A program made the position numbers and the translations under genes. The notes under the pieces were generated by a model. It did no database searches and was not told the origin of the DNA. It saw only the letters and a list, made by a program, of their open reading frames with translations. Positions 5,636-9,249 of a DNA stretch of 9,249 nt are shown piece by piece. Each line of letters starts with the position of its first letter. Position 1 is the stretch's first letter. Source of the stretch: an uncultured euryarchaeote (GTDB taxonomy: Archaea > Thermoplasmatota > Poseidoniia > Poseidoniales > Poseidoniaceae); contig CALCOP010000095.1 in assembly GCA_937897365.1 (NCBI GenBank), forward strand, positions 1 to 9,249, in the 5' to 3' direction.

Positions 5636-7081
5636 ATGTTTGCTACAGGAATGAAAATCATGACGCCGAGCCTCGTCACCCCAGGAACACGTGTATCTAC
5701 CTCTGCAGAATGCGAGGCTGGAGAAGGAACCATCGAAGTTGATGGAAATATTTTAGCAACAACAACGGGTATGTTTTCTATTGAAAATGGCACTGCAATG
5801 GTCGTTGCTGGAAAGAAAATTGTCGTTCCTGAAGTCGGCGATACTGTTCTGTGTGAAATCGTTAAACTCAATGAAAAAAATGGAGAAGCACAGGTCATTT
5901 GTGTAGAAGGAAAGCCAGGAAGTGTTCTCCCTGAACATCTCTACGGCCAGTTCCATGTTACTGGAATTGTTGACCGTTACATGCACCAAACTGCTGATGC
6001 TGTTCGTCGAAGAGATGTTTGTCGTGCCGAAGTAAAAGAAAACAGTCCTGTCTTGAGAATCAGTTTCAGAGACCGTGATGATTGTGGCGTCCTCCATGCG
6101 ATCTGCCCATCTTGTGGGGAAGTTCTTGTCGCAGACCTTGACGGGGACTGGAATGTTCGTTGTCCATCCTGTAACTATCAATCCTATCGTGCTCTTGCCG
6201 ACAATTACGGCGCAGGGTGGGAAGAACTTGATCAAGGTGCAAGTGTGTTGAACAACTCCGGCAAGCGATGGGGCGGTGCTGCTGAAGCAATGTTTGCCAA
6301 AGGACCTGCTGGTCGTGCTACCTTCATCGCAGCCGATGTTCGTGAAGACGGACGAGAGCGCACATACTTCCGATTTGAAGGAGAGAGCGGCGGCAAAGGT
6401 CGCCGCCCACGTAACGCCCCTGGATGTCGATTGTTTATCGGCGGCCTTCCTCGCGAAGTTGGAACCGAAGAATTACGAGCTTTGTTTGCAGAGCACGGCG
6501 ATATGACGGATTGTATTGTTCTCACCGATGATAACGGCGTCAACAGAGGCTTCGGCTTTGTTACTTATTCAGAAAAATCACAAGCTGATGCGGCGATTGC
6601 AAAACTCAATGGACACAAAATCAATGGTCGAAAGATTGGCGTCCGTGATGCTGATAGCGATGATAAGAAAGGTAAAAGAGAGAAGAGGAAAGATCCTGAA
6701 GGACTCAAACTCTACATTGGAAATCTTCCTTTCAAAGCCACTGAAGAGAATATTAGAGCCATGTTTGACGGAATTGCGACTGTGAACGGATTGGTGATTG
6801 CCACCAGCGGTGATGGAAAACCAAAGGGCTTTGCATTTGCTTTCATCAAAGAAACCGACAAGGGCGAAGAAGTCGTATCAAAACTCAATGGCTCGGAATT
6901 GTTGGGGCGCAAAATCAAAGTCGATGTTTCGCAAGGCGGAAAGAAAGGTGGCGGTCGAGGCGGAAATCGTCAAGGAAACAAGCAAGGTGAAGGAAAATCT
7001 GCTCGTGAACTGCAAGCACTCCGTGAAGAAGAAGAGGACGCAAAGAAGCGTCCTCGACGTCGTCGACAGAAGAAGGATTGA
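5636..7081 (+). CDS. csl4: Exosome subunit Csl4 fused to two RRM domains
   Basis: The first ~190 residues are a complete archaeal Csl4, an RNA-binding cap subunit of the 3'-5' RNA exosome. They comprise an N-terminal beta domain (~14-62, VTPGTRVSTSAECEAGEGT...), an S1/OB fold (~64-145) and a zinc ribbon with C157-x2-C160 and C176-x2-C179 (two CPSC knuckles). Usual archaeal Csl4 ends here at about 180-200 residues. This protein continues through a charged linker (~200-262) to RRM1 (265-337; RNP2 LFIGGL, RNP1 RGFGFVTY), a Lys-rich linker (341-357), RRM2 (358-431; RNP2 LYIGNL, RNP1 KGFAFAFI), a Gly-rich basic stretch (434-454, GGKKGGGRGGNRQG), a short charged helix and a terminal Arg/Lys block. 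There is one uninterrupted frame with no break at the junction. In-frame ATGs at 5651 and 5660 are alternative starts. Expected partners are Rrp41/Rrp42 and DnaG. The extra domains probably extend substrate capture or recruit other ribonucleoproteins. Confidence 0.93.
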   Translation: MFATGMKIMTPSLVTPGTRVSTSAECEAGEGTIEVDGNILATTTGMFSIENGTAMVVAGKKIVVPEVGDTVLCEIVKLNEKNGEAQVICVEGKPGSVLPEHLYGQFHVTGIVDRYMHQTADAVRRRDVCRAEVKENSPVLRISFRDRDDCGVLHAICPSCGEVLVADLDGDWNVRCPSCNYQSYRALADNYGAGWEELDQGASVLNNSGKRWGGAAEAMFAKGPAGRATFIAADVREDGRERTYFRFEGESGGKGRRPRNAPGCRLFIGGLPREVGTEELRALFAEHGDMTDCIVLTDDNGVNRGFGFVTYSEKSQADAAIAKLNGHKINGRKIGVRDADSDDKKGKREKRKDPEGLKLYIGNLPFKATEENIRAMFDGIATVNGLVIATSGDGKPKGFAFAFIKETDKGEEVVSKLNGSELLGRKIKVDVSQGGKKGGGRGGNRQGNKQGEGKSARELQALREEEEDAKKRPRRRRQKKD

Positions 7082-7107
7082 AGGCAACCAAGTTTAGGTC
7101 GGCCATT

Positions 7108-8895
7108 ATGGTCGAAGTATCGTCGCCGAAATGGTTGGTACTTGACGGGTATGAAGATGAGCCTGCGGCCTTCGGCGTTCCGCCATATATCGGATTCCAT
7201 ATTCGCTATCTTTGCGGTGTTTTGGAACATGCGAAAATCGATTATGAATACATCACCATAGACCAATGGAGAGATTTGATTCGAACAAATGAAGAAGGTT
7301 GGGCGAAAAAGCGACTTTCCAATATTGAAGGATTTGCCTGTCTTGCCGGTGCGGTCGTCCCTGGACGTTATTTGCGAGGCACCCCTCTTTCACTTAAAGA
7401 AACACGAAACATCATTCGTGAATTACCTCCAGAAATCCCTGCTCTCTTTGGTGGCTGGGCTATTCGTGGATGGAAAAAAGAGGGATGGACTCCGTTGAGG
7501 AAAAATCTCTTCTTGGCAGTCCAAGATACGGATGCAACACTTCATACATACCTGAAAACAGGTTCATGGAAAAACACTCGTCGAAATGCAGAACAATGGA
7601 CAACTTGGGCCCAATTGGGTGCTTCAAGCAAAGCGGTAACTGAACATCCGGACCTTGGTACGGAAGAAAAAATTGGACCGCTTACCTACGAAGTCGAAGT
7701 GTACCAAGGCTGTGTGCGATACAAGCGAGGGTGTAAGTTCTGTATCGAACCAAAGAAAGGCGTACCTATTTGGCGCACGCCCGATGACATTCTTGAAGAA
7801 GTTCGCAGAGCACATGATGCCGGCGTTCAACACGTCCGACTTGGAGGCATGACAGACACCTACACCTACATGGCAGAAGGGGTTCAAGAACTCGAATACC
7901 CAATTCCAAATCCAGAACCAATTGCCCAGCTTTTACACGGATTACGCCAAGATGAGCGTCTTGGCATCCTCCATACAGATAACGGCAATCCATCCATAAT
8001 TGCAGAGAATATCGAAGAAGCTGAAGAGATCACAAAAACCCTGGTCCAAACCCTTTCTGATGGCGCAGTCCTTTCCTTTGGTCTTGAATCTGCGGACCCA
8101 AGTGTCCACGAAGCAAATTGGTTGAATTGCGACTCTGGCCAGTTAAAATCAGCTATTCGGCTCATCAACAAATATGGAAAAGAGCGTGGTGAACGCGGTT
8201 TACCTCGACTCTTGCCGGGCCTCAACTTCATTGCTGGACTTAACGGTGAAACTGAAGCCACATACCAAATGAACCTCGATTTACTCCATGAAATTCGCAG
8301 AGAAGGGCTACTTTTGAGAAGAATCAACATACGCCAGGTCGAAGGCTCAGGATTCCAAGAAATCCCTCAAAAGGCCTTTAGCATGTTCAAAACCAATGTA
8401 AGGGATACAATTGATGGACCTCTTCTCGAAGATTTATTCCCTTTGGGTGAGGTTTTATCCGATGTGCATTGGGAGGCACATGATGGACGCACGAGACTTG
8501 CAATCCACCAAACTGAAGCGCATACTGCGGAACAGTGTCTGGGAAAAGCAGGAATCACATTTGGCAGACAAATTGGTGCATATCCAATCCTCATCGGCGT
8601 TGAATATCATATTCCACTCGAAACACAGTCCGATATTCGTGTTACTGGACACGGGGCACGTTCGATTACTGGCGTTGAAATTAATCTCGACCATGAAAAG
8701 ATGTCTCAGAAGCAACTTGAGGCGATTCCAGGGATTGGAGAGAAATCAGCTTGGCGGCTGATCAGTGAACGAGCCAAGCGAAAACGCAAGGCAAGAGAGC
8801 TTGCAGCCTTTGAACACCCTGAAGATTGGTTCAAGGCTGCATCTGTCGATTGGAATGACGAATTTTCACTTTATTTTAAAAATCGTAAACAATAA
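7108..8895 (+). CDS. Radical SAM protein with C-terminal helix-hairpin-helix motif (COG1031-like), function unknown
   Basis: The 595-residue protein has an N-terminal domain (~1-180) possibly related to the cobalamin-binding-like fold of many radical SAM enzymes (LVLDGYEDEP, then PPYIGFHIRYLCGVL). Next comes a radical SAM barrel whose cluster motif is C202-x6-C209-x2-C212 in YQGCVRYKRGCKFCIEP. The canonical spacing is Cx3Cx2C; the wider spacing with GCKFCIEP is, from memory, typical of the archaeal COG1031 family. Downstream barrel segments include HVRLGGMTDTY, LSFGLESADPSVHE and PGLNFIAGLNGET. A C-terminal part has GRQIGAYPILIGVEY, then a helix-hairpin-helix, LEAIPGIGEKSAWRLIS (537-553), a nucleic-acid-binding motif followed by a basic stretch. 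This suggests a modifying enzyme acting on RNA or DNA, which is inference. ATG 7108 was chosen with AGGTC 7 nt upstream; an upstream TTG at 7078 overlaps the csl4 stop but adds 10 unconvincing residues. The 26-nt gap from csl4 suggests one transcript. Confidence 0.85.
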   Translation: MVEVSSPKWLVLDGYEDEPAAFGVPPYIGFHIRYLCGVLEHAKIDYEYITIDQWRDLIRTNEEGWAKKRLSNIEGFACLAGAVVPGRYLRGTPLSLKETRNIIRELPPEIPALFGGWAIRGWKKEGWTPLRKNLFLAVQDTDATLHTYLKTGSWKNTRRNAEQWTTWAQLGASSKAVTEHPDLGTEEKIGPLTYEVEVYQGCVRYKRGCKFCIEPKKGVPIWRTPDDILEEVRRAHDAGVQHVRLGGMTDTYTYMAEGVQELEYPIPNPEPIAQLLHGLRQDERLGILHTDNGNPSIIAENIEEAEEITKTLVQTLSDGAVLSFGLESADPSVHEANWLNCDSGQLKSAIRLINKYGKERGERGLPRLLPGLNFIAGLNGETEATYQMNLDLLHEIRREGLLLRRINIRQVEGSGFQEIPQKAFSMFKTNVRDTIDGPLLEDLFPLGEVLSDVHWEAHDGRTRLAIHQTEAHTAEQCLGKAGITFGRQIGAYPILIGVEYHIPLETQSDIRVTGHGARSITGVEINLDHEKMSQKQLEAIPGIGEKSAWRLISERAKRKRKARELAAFEHPEDWFKAASVDWNDEFSLYFKNRKQ

Positions 8896-8975
8896 TGCAT
8901 AATGAATACTTTTATACCCATTACGGTTTAAACACAATTCACAACACACAACGTGCAATATGAACGAATCGCTTA

Positions 8976-8987
8976 CACTTTAAAGTG
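8976..8987 (+). promoter_or_regulatory. Palindromic TATA-like promoter element before the secreted repeat protein
   Basis: The sequence cactttaaagtg is a perfect 12-nt palindrome with a TTTAAA core. Its centre is about 24 nt before the ATG at 9006, close to the normal archaeal TATA-to-start distance (~25-27 nt), so the transcript may be leaderless or nearly so. An extended imperfect inverted repeat (acact at 8975-8979, agtgt at 8992-8996) surrounds it and could bind a dimeric regulator. The 110-nt gap 8896-9005 also holds an A/T-rich ACTTTTATACC segment just after the radical SAM stop, with no convincing terminator. Confidence 0.5.
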
Positions 8988-9005
8988 AAAGAGTGTGCGT
9001 AGAAC

Positions 9006-9249
9006 ATGCGAAACAAGAATGTCCGTTCAGTTGCCCTTCTGTTCATGCTTATGCTCCTTGGACAAGCGATGACTGGCCACCTGCACCAATACCCAGGAAT
9101 GGAGATAGATTCGTCTCTTGAACCTGGAAACATCGTTATGGCCTCAAATTCCACAGATTCTGATGGCGACGGCGTATATGACGTTGATGATGACTGTCCT
9201 AACGGAGCCACAAACTGGAATTCAACATCATACACCGATTATGATGGCG
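9006..9249 (+). CDS. Secreted protein with thrombospondin type-3 calcium-binding repeats (3' partial)
   Basis: A frame opening at ATG 9006 runs off the right edge; 81 residues are visible. The start MRNKNVRSVALLFMLMLLGQAMTG has the basic n-region and hydrophobic core of a Sec signal peptide, with likely cleavage around residues 20-25. After a short spacer comes DSDGDGVYDVDDDCPNGA, a thrombospondin type-3 repeat of Asp-rich calcium-binding loops, and a second (TDYDG) begins at the edge. Proteins of this kind are usually long, exported and surface-attached. I associate DxDGDGxxDxxDxCP repeats with predicted surface proteins of marine group II archaea. It appears to be its own transcription unit, with the TATA-like palindrome at 8976-8987. 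Function beyond calcium-stabilised surface or extracellular adhesion or enzymatic display cannot be told from this fragment. Confidence 0.85.
   Translation, partial: MRNKNVRSVALLFMLMLLGQAMTGHLHQYPGMEIDSSLEPGNIVMASNSTDSDGDGVYDVDDDCPNGATNWNSTSYTDYDG

Noticed and set aside
5753..6235. A 160-codon minus-strand open frame inside csl4
   Set aside because: It is opposite the S1 and zinc-ribbon coding region, whose sense frame is fully conserved; the antisense composition is not protein-like.
7078..7107. TTG start for the radical SAM gene overlapping the csl4 stop
   Set aside because: It adds ten basic residues without family support, while ATG 7108 has an AGGTC at suitable spacing and a family-like N-terminus.
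8896..8925. Terminator after the radical SAM gene
   Set aside because: The A/T-rich actttta segment is short, with no T-run longer than four and no stem, so it does not support a confident call.
1..9249. CRISPR arrays, tRNA or rRNA genes, insertion sequences, phage or defence genes
   Set aside because: No spaced direct repeats, cloverleaf, rRNA-like blocks, transposase motifs or terminal inverted repeats were seen; gene content is housekeeping plus surface functions.

Overview
The window reads as marine archaeal DNA, most likely Marine Group II Euryarchaeota (Candidatus Poseidoniales). The support is an archaeal/eukaryotic-type RNA exosome subunit (Csl4), a METTL5-type rRNA adenine methyltransferase, a dolichyl-phosphate sugar synthase-like GT2 enzyme, an archaeal-type radical SAM protein with a helix-hairpin-helix end, and a secreted protein with thrombospondin type-3 calcium-binding repeats, a protein type I associate with that group. 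The taxonomic call is inference from gene content; there is no rRNA or tRNA in the window.

All nine genes lie on the + strand, closely packed, and only the first and last are cut by the window edges. Left part (2-3485): the C-terminal part of a polytopic membrane protein with a large extracytoplasmic domain, probably a lipid-dependent sugar transferase; a GT2 polyprenyl-phosphate hexose synthase-like enzyme that could supply its lipid-linked sugar; and aspartate-semialdehyde dehydrogenase, whose first ATG overlaps the stop of the GT2 gene (ATGA).

Middle part (3545-8895): a run of genes that mostly look RNA-related. It holds an unrecognised 357-residue protein with a Pro/Glu-repeat linker, a tiny double-CXXC zinc-ribbon protein with a glutamine-rich prion-like tail, the METTL5-like methyltransferase, an exosome Csl4 protein fused to two complete RRM domains and a basic tail, and a radical SAM protein with unusual cysteine spacing. 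Short gaps (4, 26 and 84 nt) and one possible 1-nt overlap suggest co-transcription, at least from 3545 to 5551 and from 5636 to 8895.

Right end (8896-9249): a 110-nt intergenic region with a TATA-like palindrome 18 nt before the ATG of a secreted thrombospondin type-3 repeat protein, which runs off the window.

The most unusual feature is the Csl4-RRM-RRM fusion, which adds eukaryote-style RNA-recognition modules to the RNA-binding cap subunit of the archaeal exosome. No tRNA, rRNA, CRISPR array, insertion sequence or long repeat was seen, and no gap between genes exceeds 110 nt.
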